64,000 nt of DNA from Tetragonia tetragonoides (lineage: Eukaryota; Streptophyta; Magnoliopsida; Caryophyllales; Aizoaceae), in the NCBI GenBank assembly GCA_038025085.1, contig CM076149.1, positions 30,417,001-30,481,000 on the forward strand. Reading direction: 5' to 3'. The notes below the pieces were generated by a model. That model worked only from the letters and a program-made list of their open reading frames with translations. It ran no database searches and was not told the DNA's origin. Positions within the stretch are counted from its first letter, which is position 1. Each line of letters starts with the position of its first letter. This document shows, in pieces, positions 28,001 through 38,810 of this stretch. The position numbers were made by a program, and so were the translations under genes.

Positions 28001-29035
28001 TCTTTTATCATTCAAGGCATTAAGTAATTCAATTCAAAGCTTTCATATGGGATATAATGTATTAGTAACGAGCCCGTACTCAGTACGGAGGAGGAGACGG
28101 GTCCGAGGACGTCCGCACCTTCTAACCTAGACCCCGAACCAAGATCTCTGATTCGCAGACCAGTCAAAGAATTTTCGTGCCTTATCGCGATGAAGTCAAC
28201 TTTTGGGTTTCTTAACTGGTTTTCTTTAAAATCCTTTATAAAACCATTTCTTTTGCAAAAACCCTTCCTTGTTTGGGTCATAACAAGGTGGCGACTCTTC
28301 TTTTGTAAAACCCCGTCCTTGTTCGGGCCATAACAAGGTGGCGACTTCGAACCTTAAGATGATTCCTTGACAATTGGCCTCTTCAATCGGCTGATTTCCG
28401 TGGGACGTGCCTATACACGTAGCGCGACGGTTCCCGGGTCCTAATCCAGAAATACCCGAGAATCTGGCCCCACAGCCCTAACTTTGACTTTCATTATTTT
28501 CTTTTCCTTTTTTTTTCCTTTTCTGTGAATAACCCATTTTCTTATTTCCCACACTCTCTCTCCGAAATGTGACCGGAAAAATTACGCCGATTGCCGACAA
28601 AGTACGATTCAGATCTACAAATTTTATGTTTTTCAATTTCTTCGATTTGAATCTCGTTAATTTTCGGATCTTCAATCATTTGGGTTTTTGGGCTCGGGGT
28701 TGTGGTGGGTTTGGGCTCGGGATTGTGGTTGTGGTGGGTAGAATTCGGGAAAGATGGTGGTGGGCTGGTGGTGTTTTATGGTGGAGACGCGAAATGTTGA
28801 GAGAAGGTGATGGGTTTTCGAACTGGGGCGTGGGTTGTGGGATGTTGTGGTCCGAATTTCAAGGCGTTAGGGTGGTGGGTGGTGGTTATGGTGGAAATGG
28901 TGGGGGCTCTTGGTGGTGGCTGATGGCTCGTGGTGGTGACGGTTGGAGGTGGGTCGTCAATCGTGGTGGGAATGATGGGTGACAGTTGGAGTCAGTGATG
29001 ATTAATGGTGAGAGGTGGTGGTGGGTCTTTGTTGG

Positions 29036-29037
<2 letters not shown>

Positions 29038-29104
<67 letters not shown>
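29038..29104. repeat. (GA)n microsatellite
   Basis: About 33 GA units in the right part of the split Stowaway element. Confidence 0.97.
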
Positions 29105-29106
<2 letters not shown>

Positions 29107-29253
29107 GGTTATGGTGGCAGATGGGGTAAAGGGAGGAGAGAGAATGAGAAGGGTAGGGGGTAATGGCATATTTGGAAAATGAGTCAAAGTTAACTTTTAT
29201 TAATATGCGTGTCATTTTTAATATGCACAAGTAAATGAGGGACGGATGGAGTA

Positions 29254-30149
29254 TTAATTACATGTGGATAAGATAAGAAATCTACTAAGTTGGGGAATAT
29301 GTCCTTTCATCTTTTGAGCGGATCCCTTGTAGATGGCATGATTTTGGGATATGGATATCGATATGGATAAGGATATGGATAATATAAGTAGCAAAAGGAT
29401 AAAGGGGATGACTTCTGTTTTTAAGTGTATTTAATCATAACTTGATGATTACGATATTAAATTAAATAGCATAATTGAGAGTTCATTTAAAAATTGTAGA
29501 TTGCATTCTATTAGATAAACTAGATTTTGTGCCCCAGCGATGCACGGATTCTTATTTATTATCGTCAGTTATTGGAATCAATATAATAAAAAAATTTAAT
29601 CATATCAATATATAAAGTTGAATAGTAGCAAATAGCAATGAACAATAATGATCTTTTTATTAATAAAAAAATACATTTTAACAAAGAAAGTACCTTTTTA
29701 TTGAATATATAATATATATTTTCTTAGGATAAATAAAATTATAATACTTAATTACTTATGTTACTTTTTTTTATTAAAATAAATAAAAGTATTTTTGATT
29801 TCTTTTTAATCACCCATGAATTTATGACTATTTATTACCTATTCAATACCATCTTGGTCAGAATTCAATTATACATATATATATTGATAAAGATTACATA
29901 AGTAAGTGTACATTAAATACTTAAAGAAACTAAGATTAAGTTAGAGTACTTAAACTAAAATACTTAAACTTTACATCAGAACTGCATGCCGTATTTTTGC
30001 CTGATTATAGTAGATATCGCTTTGTGATCCTTTTGCTGTTGCTCCGACATCTGAGAGGTATCTTCCTTGAGAATGACCCAATCCTTAGCTCATTCATCCA
30101 CTTTTGTTGTTTGGCCAAACTTCTCCTTCCATGCCGCCTTTTTAATTTG
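29254..30149. other. AT-rich, Helitron-like 3' terminus at its left
   Basis: On the minus strand the text around 29520-29550 reads a short degenerate hairpin (CCGTGCATCGCTGGGGC) followed by ACAAAATCTAG/T, the layout of a Helitron 3' end. The hairpin is imperfect. No helicase coding region is seen nearby, and no 5' TC end was located. Confidence 0.45.
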
Positions 30150-30530
30150 AACTCCTTAATCTTACGAATATCGAGGATGAGTGAGAGCTACTTTGATTGG
30201 GTTTTTTTTTCCTCTTTTGCCTTCTCCTTTGCCTTCCTTCTCGCTGCCTTTTGGCCCATAGGACAACCCTCAGATTCCACATTTTCATCGGATGACGTGA
30301 ATGCCGTAGAAGCATTTACCTTAGTTCTCTTTGAAATACTTTAGCTTAGTTCTCTAATGTTTTTCAATAATGGTAATTTTTCGAGGCATTCAGCTAGACA
30401 ATGCTCATTGTAGTACTAGGTGACTCGTTTCCGAAAGCAATCATCTTTCTGAGCATTCCCCACAATTTGGTCTTTGAAGTTATTGAGCCAAGCACTTACA
30501 AGAAGGTTGTCTTCCCGGTGTACCTATTTT
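30150..30530 (-). pseudogene. PIF/Harbinger ORF1-like (SANT/Myb-like) protein remnant
   Basis: On the minus strand, from about 30530 downward, the reading EDNLLVSAWLNNFKDQIVG matches the start of the SANT/Myb-like domain of PIF/Harbinger ORF1 proteins. After a stop it continues YYNEHCLAECLEKLP. Near 30290-30200 it gives SSDENVESEGCPMGQKAARR and a Lys/Glu-rich tail, as in the C-terminal half of those proteins. Stops and frame changes break it, and the middle is shortened. The alternative plus-strand frame over the same bases is hydrophobic and a shadow. Confidence 0.65.
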
Positions 30531-30556
30531 GACGTCCTCGATCGGACACATCTTCT

Positions 30557-32085
30557 CACTATAAAAAAGAGTCCCGTAGTGACAGATATTTTGTGATGAG
30601 TGGGCCAAATGTAGCTAAAATGGCGACGACTTAAGTCATCAGTAAATCTTGTGATCGGTATAGGCATCACAATTCGTTATTTGGCAATTCAAAAAATTGA
30701 AAAATGGGAAAACCAAAGTTTGGGCCCAAATTTTGATCTACGCTAAGCGCTCATTCATTTTTCTTTCAGCCCATTAGGGCTTTGCTATTCCCAAAAGAGC
30801 ATCGGTAGAGCACTACCTAAGCCGCCTCCTCTCCCCCTCACTATCTCTCTTTCCACTTACAGATCAATGTCTTTTCCTCATTCTCCATAGTCAAGAAGTT
30901 TATCAATCTATTTTCAATGAATCCCTTCAAATCATTTTGAACCTCGCTCACCTATTCTCACACTTCATCCTTCTCTCTAGATCTGAAACCCAAACCTCGT
31001 TTTCTCACGAATTGCGATCTACAGTTCATTAACTTGTCTCACAATATTACCGCTTTTGTTGACGGTCATATCAAGAAGGTGTCGGAGTTATGTTCCTCTG
31101 TCAAAGTATGTATGTTGCTCATCTTCAGCGTCTGTGAGATCATCTTGCAAAATCTCGCTTATATCTAGATTTGTCATCTTCACCTTCATTCTTTTTGTAT
31201 AGAAATTCTACGCTTGCTTTTCCTGTGTGCAAGAATTTTGACCTTAATTCTTTAATTGCCATCTTGATTGTGGTGTTGTGCATTCTTTTGTAAATAATAC
31301 AAATTGTTGTATTTGAAACTGGGCATATGTTACTAGGAGGTTGGGTTGACCAAACTTTTGTGGATAATTTAACCTTGTATCATTGATCTTAGTCATGTTT
31401 GCTGAAGTAGTTAAATTATACTTTCTAACTTCTTTTGTTTCATCAAATAATGACAGATTTTAGGCAGGACAAGAATAGAGGCTTGAGTGCTTGACATCAG
31501 TTCAATACCTAGTACACCAAAGATGGACATGGATAGAGGTCGAGGCAGAGGATCTAGTACTAGACCTTGCAAACAGTTGGTGGTTCTGTAGATGGGCATC
31601 CTTTGTTTTTGGCACCATGAGCAATGAAAGGACAATTGTTCTTCATATTGCTACAATTAACTGAAATTTCTTGTTATCTTGTATTTTAGTTTCTAATTTG
31701 GTTCCCAGTTGGAACTATTAGGACATTTCCGCAGTTAAGGACCTTAAGGTTTAAGTGTAAAAAAACACATTTGGCCACAAGTCCTATGTATTATGTATGG
31801 TGACATTTATCATCAGATTAATGGAGAATATGTTCTTGTGTTTAAATTTGTGTTTTATATATTTACATAAATAAATTACTACAAATAGATATAGCTAGAT
31901 ATTAGTTATGAAAAATAGAAATAAATTATCACAGTAAATGGTTGATTGGCATTAAATAAGCCGGATGTGACTGTAGTTGACCACAATATTAGTGACAGCT
32001 TCAATTACCACAAAAGTTGTGTGACGCTTTCAAAAGTGTGAGTTACCCAAAAATGGATTAGGAACATAGTCAACCAGAACATATT
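30557..32085. other. No gene seen; CACTA-like terminus at left
   Basis: CACTATAAAAAAGAG starts at 30557 after TCT, and GTGA/TCAC words follow, as at the end of a CACTA transposon. No matching opposite end was found before 32085. The remainder is AT-rich with no convincing coding region. Confidence 0.35.
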
Positions 32086-32325
32086 CGGATTAGTTAATTA
32101 TTCAACAACAACGACGAAGGGGTCATTGGGACAGGAACATTTGGGGTTGTTGTGAAGTGCAGACATATTTTGGATGGACAATATTACACTGTATAGAACA
32201 ATTTGCATCGCTGACGGTACTACATCTTTTGGGGACCTTAGCAGTGAGTTCAAGATACTTTCTTTAATGAATCACCCGAATATAGTTCGGTACTTTTCTT
32301 CGTGGGTGGAGAATTGGGTTGCTGG

Positions 32326-32948
32326 TAGAGCTGGCAAAATCCGACCCGACCCGAGATAACCAACCCGATCCGCCCGATATCATATCCGCCCGACACTCAA
32401 AAATGTATCAATTATCATTATCCGTAATCGACCCGACCAGACCCGACCTGGTTCAACTCGACACCCGACAACACTCGCTCTCCGAAAAGACCCGAAACCG
32501 ATAACACCTGACCCGAAGTTATCCGAAACCAAAATGAACCCGAACCCACTCTACCCGAAACCCGAATATATCCAATTCTTAATAACATAATATTCAAAAT
32601 GATTGACAAATCACTAAATAAACATTCATGTAGGCCTTATTATTGAAAATTTTCATATAAAATTGAGTTTTTCATATTATTTTCGACTTCATATGCTCTG
32701 AGACAAGAATTATATTTGACCTGATACGACCCGAAAACCAAATTAACCCGAGCCCGACTTAACTGAAATCCGAACTAACCCGACCCGAGTTGACCCGTAA
32801 TCCGACATCAACATAAACCCAAATCAATCTGACTCGACCCAACCCGACCCAATCCCTTTTCTGACCCAATATGACCCGAACCTTTAATGACCCGAAACTG
32901 AAATGACCCGACCAAAACCCGACCCAATCCGCCCAATTGCCACCTCTA
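32326..32948. mobile_element. hAT-type MITE with CCCGA-rich interior
   Basis: The ends are TAGAGCTGGCAA and TTGCCACCTCTA (11 of 12 complementary). They are flanked by GTTGCTGG (32318-32325) and GTTGTTGG (32949-32956), an 8-bp TSD with one mismatch. The interior is rich in CCCGACCCGA words. It interrupts the kinase pseudogene and starts exactly at one unit of its 93-bp repeat. Confidence 0.85.
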
Positions 32949-33320
32949 GTTGTTGGAGCATATTCAGAGGATGATGTAGGATATAGTTGAGGTTATGAAA
33001 TTGATGATAATGGAAATGAAAAGACCCTAAAAGAGAATAGGGTTGTTGGACAAATATTCAGCGAATGATGTGAGATTTAGCTTAGGTTTTGAAATGGGTG
33101 AGGATGTAAATGAAATGACGCTAAAAGAGATTAGGGTTGTTGGAGAATATTCAGGGAATGATTTGGGATATAGCTTAGGTTATGAAATAGATGACAATGG
33201 AAATGAAAAGACCCTAAAAGAGAATAGAGTTGCTGGAGAATATTCATCAGATGATGTGGGATTTAGCTGTGGTTATGAAATTTATGATGATGAAAATGAA
33301 ATAAGGGTAAAAGATGACTA
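32949..33320 (+). repeat. Four tandem units of 93-94 bp in the kinase insert
   Basis: Units start at 32949, 33042, 33136 and 33229, each with GTTGTTGGA or GTTGCTGGA. Each encodes a variant of VGEYS-DDVGYS-GYEIDDNGNEKTLKENR (about 31 residues, acidic). The period is a multiple of three in three of the four steps, so the repeat arose while coding was kept. Unit 1 has a TGA. Confidence 0.9.
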
Positions 33321-33853
33321 ACCAGAAGACTCTGTCCCCCCCTTTCCCCAAAGATGACGAGTCAGAAGACTCTGACCCCTCTCGCCCCAAAGAGGACAAT
33401 CCTAAAGACTCTAAACTCCCTCGCCCCTGCATCTACATTTAGATGGAGTTATGCCAGAGGTCGCTTCAAGATTGCTTTGATGATCCTGTAGAATCTGACT
33501 TGAACTTTGGGCTAAAGGTATTTCACCGGATTGTGGATGCGCTTCAGCACATCCACAGTCTGAATGTGGGACATGAGGACTTCACATCAAAGAATATTTT
33601 CTTGGGTAATCATGATAACATAAAGGTTTTAGATTTTGGGTTGACTAAATTGAGTCGCGATAAGCATATTGATGAGGATCTTTTTCATTTCGGTCTCATC
33701 TTCTTTGACTTATTCCATCATTACCCGAGAGGCCTCAAACGAAAAGAGGCATTAAGGGAGTTCAAGGAGAAGAAGATTGTACCAGGAAGCTTTCTTCTCA
33801 GGGTGCACCAGGCAAAGGTGTTGAGGTCGTTGGTTGATAAACCGCTCCTCTAA

Positions 33854-34433
33854 TGTTCCACTAAGACAATGTTGGAGTTGAAACCATGGGTAAGTGAGGG
33901 TGATCTTTTGGTTACTGAAGATGGGGGTTGCTTGAGCTAGGGAACTAGGGCTGCTGAACCTGGATCTCTCATTCCTGGAAATTGCGTAGGTATCTCTAGT
34001 ATTCTACCCTTAGAGGTAAAAGCAAGGTAGTGTAGGCTGAGTCTTTTTGTTTAATTGAATCTCGTTTTGTGGTTGCTTGTTTCTCTAATTTCATGACAAA
34101 GACAATGTAAGGAAGAATTTACTTTTAGCATCAACTTGGAGACTTGGATGTTGCGATCATTTGATATCTTCAGCACACAAATAGAATAGTTGATGGAACT
34201 GTTAAGATTGAGTTGATGTGCAATGAAAGACTGAGAGAAGAAAACTTGGTTGAATAAAAAAAAAGGCAAGAATGGAGACAACTCTGATGCTTGCCAGAGT
34301 ACTTTGCTGACTTTAGCTTCTTAGCATGAAAGCTTATAATGACAAGGAGATGAGGCAATCTACTTTAATTGGTCATATGACAAAAATAAAGATCCTCTTT
34401 TCCCAATACAAATTTCATGTTTCTGGGTGACTC
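33854..34433. other. No gene seen
   Basis: The 3' flank of the kinase pseudogene. The first 60 bp still read like kinase C-terminal sequence in another frame. The rest is AT-rich and unassigned. Confidence 0.4.
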
Positions 34434-34436
34434 TAA

Positions 34437-34866
34437 GGTCAGCCCCATTGAAGAGGTTTGTGGGAGAGGTTTTTGTCATGCCACATCACCATCCCAAACT
34501 TTTCCCTACAAACCTCTTGCAAATCTCTTTTTCCCATTGAAAAAAACCTCTAAAGAGCTTTATGAGGAGGGGACAAATATGCGATATGTCGCATCAAAAA
34601 GGACCCTTGAACCTCTTACGTCAATGAAATAATCCATACCAAACACCTCACACTCACGTTCCCCATCCACTTTCTTATTTGTGTTGCACGCATAATCATT
34701 TCCCCTGGTCCAACCATTTTAATTTCCTTTTGTTTTACTCCATAAACCTGGTTTTTGCAGATGAACCTAAGCCACACAACTATCCCACAAACCCCTATTC
34801 CCATTGAAGCTTTGAGGTTTTTTGGACTACACAAGTCTCCCTTAAAAACCTTCAATGAGGATGCCC
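34437..34866. mobile_element. Tourist/Harbinger-type MITE
   Basis: The left end GGTCAGCCCCATTGAAG and the complement of the right end, GGGCATCCTCATTGAAG, agree at most positions. TAA flanks both sides (34434-34436, 34867-34869). 430 bp, non-coding. Confidence 0.68.
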
Positions 34867-34959
34867 TAAAGTCTAGAGCTTGAAGTAGAAATTCCATCAT
34901 GGAATTTGTTGACAAGTACACAAATAGTTAAGGAAAAAATGGGTAGGCATGGGGGGGAC

Positions 34960-36721
34960 ACGGCGAGAGGAAGAGGGACTCGGAGCTTGAGAGCTTAGAG
35001 AGTCAAATCAGTGGACTCGGGTTATTAATTTGAGTCGCCACCATTGATAGCGAATTTCCTCTGTAAAAGTCACTATTGGTGAGAGCGACTTATATTTGAC
35101 TTGTCAAAAACAATTCAAAGGTTCGTTTTTCTCTGAGCCTAAGTGGACATCGTCATGGAAAATACTTTCTAACCCAATCTAATTTGAGTATTATTTTCTA
35201 AAATAGCCCTTTTCCCAATGAATCATTCTAGGAATTAATTCATTTGCTTACTTGAGGACATAGTTATGATTTATTGAAGTTGCATCCAGACTTGCACAAA
35301 AACAGTTTTGTTTTCCTCACTTGAGGATTTTTGTTAATTTATCAAAAAATAAAAAAAAAAGATAAAGATGTGAGCTTCTCCAATCTAGTTCCCTAAAGTG
35401 TCTAGTTAGTTTTATAAATAATTTGGTTAATAAAATGATTCATTTGGACCATTCCTTGTTAATCCAACTTGTCAGGTAAATATTAGTTTTTTTTAGGAAT
35501 AAACTAATTAACTAAGTAATGATTTGCCATTGGTTTTCCCAATTTTTGGAGCCGAAGATCGAGGCCCAGCACCGGAGGTACCACGTCAATGAAGACGGGG
35601 ACAGTTTCCTTATTTAGGATTTTAGTCTTTTATTTTTGTTGTATTGTATAATTAATTATTTGGACTCTCGTAATTTGTTACTTGGAGCTATTGTTAATAT
35701 GTGTTGTAAATATTTGCATTTGGATTTGCATTTGTCTTACCTAATAATCCAACTCGACTAAATGTTTTTTCAACATGTGTGGTTATATGTATATATAATT
35801 GTCGGGTTTAAAATGGTATGTTCATTTATGTACCATGCCGACCCAATGCCAAATTCGAGGTTTAGAATCTAATGTTCGCTTGTACGCCGTCATGGGTGTT
35901 CCACTTCACCATCACATCAAATAACCTTCATACATTTCATCCCCAACGACGTTTTCCTCAGTAAATTTACTTCTCTAGTGAGGTCATTTTTCTAGTGAAA
36001 TCTTGTTCCCCAGCGGAATACCTGTGATTGAATACAGGCGAATGCTTGATCGTCCCCTCTTATTTGGCATTGGGCCACATCGAGGGATCCAGTCTAAAGA
36101 CTCTTTAAGACAACTAGCCACCAAAGCACATACCCCCCAAATACTATCAAATCATCCATTTATACCCCCTAGTGAGTTATTTCCCATAAAAACGGACATT
36201 GTTGAGAAGTCTAATACTCATACTCAAAGCAAAGAATAAGGTTGATCCTCGCAAATGAAGATGTAAATTTGAGTCGTCCGCTTATTGACAGCTAATCAAA
36301 GCGACTCACTTTGAAGTTTTGAACCCTGTCTGCTGCTTGTACGGGGAGTGAAAGGTTCCTTGGATCAATTCGACTCTACTAGCGAGTCATCATATAGGTT
36401 TCTCAATTGTATCCCTCTAACGGGAGAGAACGAACAATTTGCCTTAGTGGCCCCAAAAGAGTCTACTGACCGAATTCCCCCGGTCAAAACTACGTTAGGG
36501 TTTTGATCCAGGAGTAAAATCAATACCTACAATGAATGATACGTAGGGCAGTATTTGCAATATCCAAACCCGCCGGTACATAAATTAATCGACTGTTTCA
36601 AAATAAAACCTTTTTTCGTATTGTGTGGGTATGTTCTGTGACAATGTGAATATTTATGTGTTTCTTATACTTTGTTTAGGCATAATGTAACCAACCTCAA
36701 ACTTTCAAAGGGATACAATGT
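34960..36721 (+). mobile_element. Tat/Ogre-type LTR fragment, diverged
   Basis: Sequence from about 35470 to 36721 follows the solo LTR at about 26780-28060 with many differences. Shared points are GATCGAGGCCC/GATCGAGCCCC, ATGTACC with CAAATTCGAGG, CATGGGTGTTCCAC, GATCGTCCCCTCTTATTTGGC, TTTTGATCCAGGAGTA and CAATATCCAAACCCGCCG. The part upstream of 35470 (TTGAGTCGCCACC at about 35030) is of the same style but not clearly homologous. The homology stops at ACAATGTA/CTACC (36721), possibly at a later TA-targeted insertion. The left edge is uncertain. Confidence 0.65.
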
Positions 36722-37350
36722 ACTACCTTCGTTTTAGAAAAACCTTAACATTTACTTTTTGAAGGTTAAAATTTACAAACTTTACCCATTGATTTATGAT
36801 AAAATTTAAGGATATACCCATCAGCAAGTCTTGTATGAGACAAACTCACCGAAAATTGGGGTCCATTTTTAGAAATGTAGGGGTCACTTATGGTAAGCAG
36901 TGACCCTTGTTTCATTAAAAAGTGATCCCCGTCTCACCAAAAGTTACAGAAAGACCATCTTATAGAAGTTTTTGTGTTTACCCATTAACTATAAGGCCTT
37001 TTTCTTTCCCTTCTCCCACTTACCCTTATCTTTGATGATATTACTTTAGTTGGAGTACAACACTACTACGTGTAGGTCCAGTAAGCTGCAAACAAAAATT
37101 CTCATTTACATTGAAATTCTATCTATAATATTTGCCACAACTTTACACAATCTCTTACCATCCTATAAATAAGAGGCACAATGCATAAACTTGGCTCATT
37201 GTCTCCTTTTTTTTTCAACACTCATATTCATGATATTATGCATGTTTTTCCTTTTAACTTTGGTGTATTGATTGATTTATTTGTCATAGTCATAAGCATA
37301 TACATGTAGTAATGATGACTTTTTTTTATACCTTTGACAGATTGTTACAA
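36722..37350. other. No gene seen
   Basis: It begins CTACCTTCGTTTTAG after TA, which resembles a Stowaway end, but no matching right end was found. AT-rich, non-coding. Confidence 0.35.
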
Positions 37351-37355
37351 GTCAG

Positions 37356-38805
37356 TGATGAGTGCCTAACTAGTGTTGATTTTCATTGCATATATACACT
37401 CATTCGTCCTATATTTGTGTGAGTATTCTCGTTTATAATTGGATTTTCTTCATTTATGATGTGGATTACTACTTGGGTATATTTGTGCGTTTAATGTGAT
37501 TCTACGATCATTTTGGAGCTCAAATGTGTAATCGGAATCAATATGGTTTTTGGAGTGTCAAGAGAAGAAGCAAAGAAGAAGGAATCGAAGTTGGAATGAC
37601 AAGATATGTTAGAAATTGTGAAGCTTTGGACTAGTCTACAGTGCATGACCATGCTTCCAATAGGCATGATCATGTGTCGCCATATGGGAATGTCAGTATC
37701 CGAAAATCTTGAAGAAAAGAGCAAGCACGATCATGCCTATGTTGGCACAATCATGCTCCTGTGCGATTTAGGCATAATCGACAAGAGACCTTTCCTCTTA
37801 TTTTCTCCCATGAGATTAAACGTGTATAAGCTTATAAAAGGGCTTCCCTCCTCTCCTCTTCTTCCGATCTGACTCACCATCAATAATCTCTCTACTCCAT
37901 TAGAACTACTTACAATTTACATTAAGCACTTAGATACTCTCAAATTCTCTAGTTTTATTTGAAAATTTTGAGAACAAGTTCAAGCTTTAAGCAATTTCTA
38001 TTGAAGCTTTTGGTTTATCTCTCATCTCTACTCTTCCTCTTCCCCCTCTCAATTGCTTTTGGTTTTTAATCCTTTAGTCTATGATTGTTATCTCTTTGAG
38101 TTTGCTATTTCATGTTTAGTTTGATTCTTATCATTTGCTTATTAGTTTCTTTAATCATGAGTAGTAATTTTCTTATTCTAGGGTTGATAAAGATTAATTT
38201 GGGTTATTTGATGTCTTGATAAATTGATGCTATCATGTTTGTTGAATCGTTGCACATGATTATTTGTTTGCTTATTGTTATTCATAATTCTTGAAATAGG
38301 GTTTTGAATACTTGGTTGATTAGTATGAAATCGAAAGGGGAATGCTAATTGTCGGGTTTCGAATAATCATCTTGATTGCCTAATCACGGAAGTAGATTAG
38401 AATTTCTTGTGGGCTTTGGATTGAATTTCACTCTTCATGCTCTTGATGTTACTTTACTTCATGAGAATAGGTAGTTAAGTTTGTATTGAGTTTTTCCTTT
38501 ATCGCTTCGAGAGAAGGTTTAGGCTTCTCTATCCGTCCTTGCAACGATTTCATGACATTGACATATGCTAGTAAAGTTTATCTACCGCATCAAGTGATCT
38601 AGTTAAGTGAAGTCAACCCTAGATCTTTTATCTTTCTAGATTTCATTATTATTAGCATTGTGCTCTTAGTTGATAATTACAAAAACTTCAACTTCTAATC
38701 GCTTAGCTTGTTGAATTTAACAAAACTTAATATTTGGAATCGACAGCTCCTTGTGGTTCGATATTTTTATTACGACTATATACCCGTACACTTGCGGGCC
38801 TATCA
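37356..38805 (+). mobile_element. Athila-like Ty3/gypsy solo LTR
   Basis: 1450 bp from TGATGAGTGCC to GCGGGCCTATCA (TGAT...ATCA termini), flanked by GTCAG (37351-37355) and GTCGG (38806-38810), a 5-bp TSD with one mismatch. The 3' part, CAGCTCCTTGTGGTTCGAT followed by ACCCGTACACTTGCGGG, is the kind of text found at the end of plant Athila-group LTRs. No internal domain or second LTR is present. Confidence 0.78.
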
Positions 38806-38810
38806 GTCGG

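Larger units (their letters stand above)
24147..28474 (+). mobile_element. Solo LTR, Tat/Ogre-type Ty3/gypsy (4328 bp)
   Basis: It starts TGTAGACGCC and ends CCCCACA. It is flanked by a perfect 5-bp TSD GCCCT (24142-24146 and 28475-28479) and sits inside a Stowaway element. It has a TATA-like box (24884-24891), a poly-T tract (25041-25079) and the words GATCCAGGAGTA and ACGTAGTGCAGTATTT near 27860, shared with the diverged copy at 36.5 kb. Near 28283 and 28334 the text AACAAGGTGGCGAC appears twice. That resembles the tRNA-Arg primer-site region of Tat/Ogre elements, so part of the leader may be included. No gag or pol is seen. The length suits the long LTRs of this lineage. Confidence 0.72.
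24037..29251. mobile_element. Stowaway-type element split by a solo LTR
   Basis: The left end CTCCCTTTGTCCC (after TA 24035-24036) and the right end GGGACGGATGGAG (before TA 29252-29253) are inverted matches. I count 26 of 32 terminal bases alike, including TTTACTTGTGCA. The element's own sequence is 24037-24146 plus 28480-29251. The right part is GGT-rich (28690-29035) and carries a GA repeat. It is longer than a usual Stowaway MITE, so it may hold captured DNA. Confidence 0.65.
32122..33853 (+). pseudogene. eIF2-alpha kinase (GCN2/PEK type) pseudogene
   Basis: Kinases of this family phosphorylate translation factor eIF2-alpha under stress. Visible parts in order: a glycine loop GTGTFGVVVKC (32131); YYTV followed by TAG where the ATP-binding Lys is expected (32189); FKILSLMNHPNIVRYFSSWVE (about 32250-32310); a long insert; YI then TAG then MELC (33435-33455), matching the family's YIQME.C; the catalytic loop as GHEDFTSKNIF (33571), where HRD is usual; LDFGL (33628); and DLFHFGLIFFDLF (33676). 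The insert between VRY..W.E and YIQMELC is typical of PEK-type kinases. The insert is itself split by a hAT MITE and contains a 93-bp tandem repeat. Stops and the altered HRD mean it cannot work as a kinase. It ends in a stop at 33851. The source gene is not in the window. Confidence 0.75.

Noticed and set aside
28569..28982. 137-codon Gly/Trp-rich frame
   Set aside because: It comes from GGT-rich low-complexity DNA, with no domain or supporting context.
29997..30344. 115-codon plus-strand hydrophobic frame
   Set aside because: The opposite strand encodes the Harbinger ORF1-like remnant. The plus frame is its shadow.
30557..30600. CACTA transposon
   Set aside because: CACTATAAAAAAGAG after TCT looks like a CACTA end, but no opposite terminus with TCT or transposase sequence was found. 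Kept only as a note in the stretch description.
33043..33321. Separate acidic small protein
   Set aside because: It is the tandem-repeat insert of the kinase pseudogene, continuous with kinase motifs on both sides once the MITE is removed.
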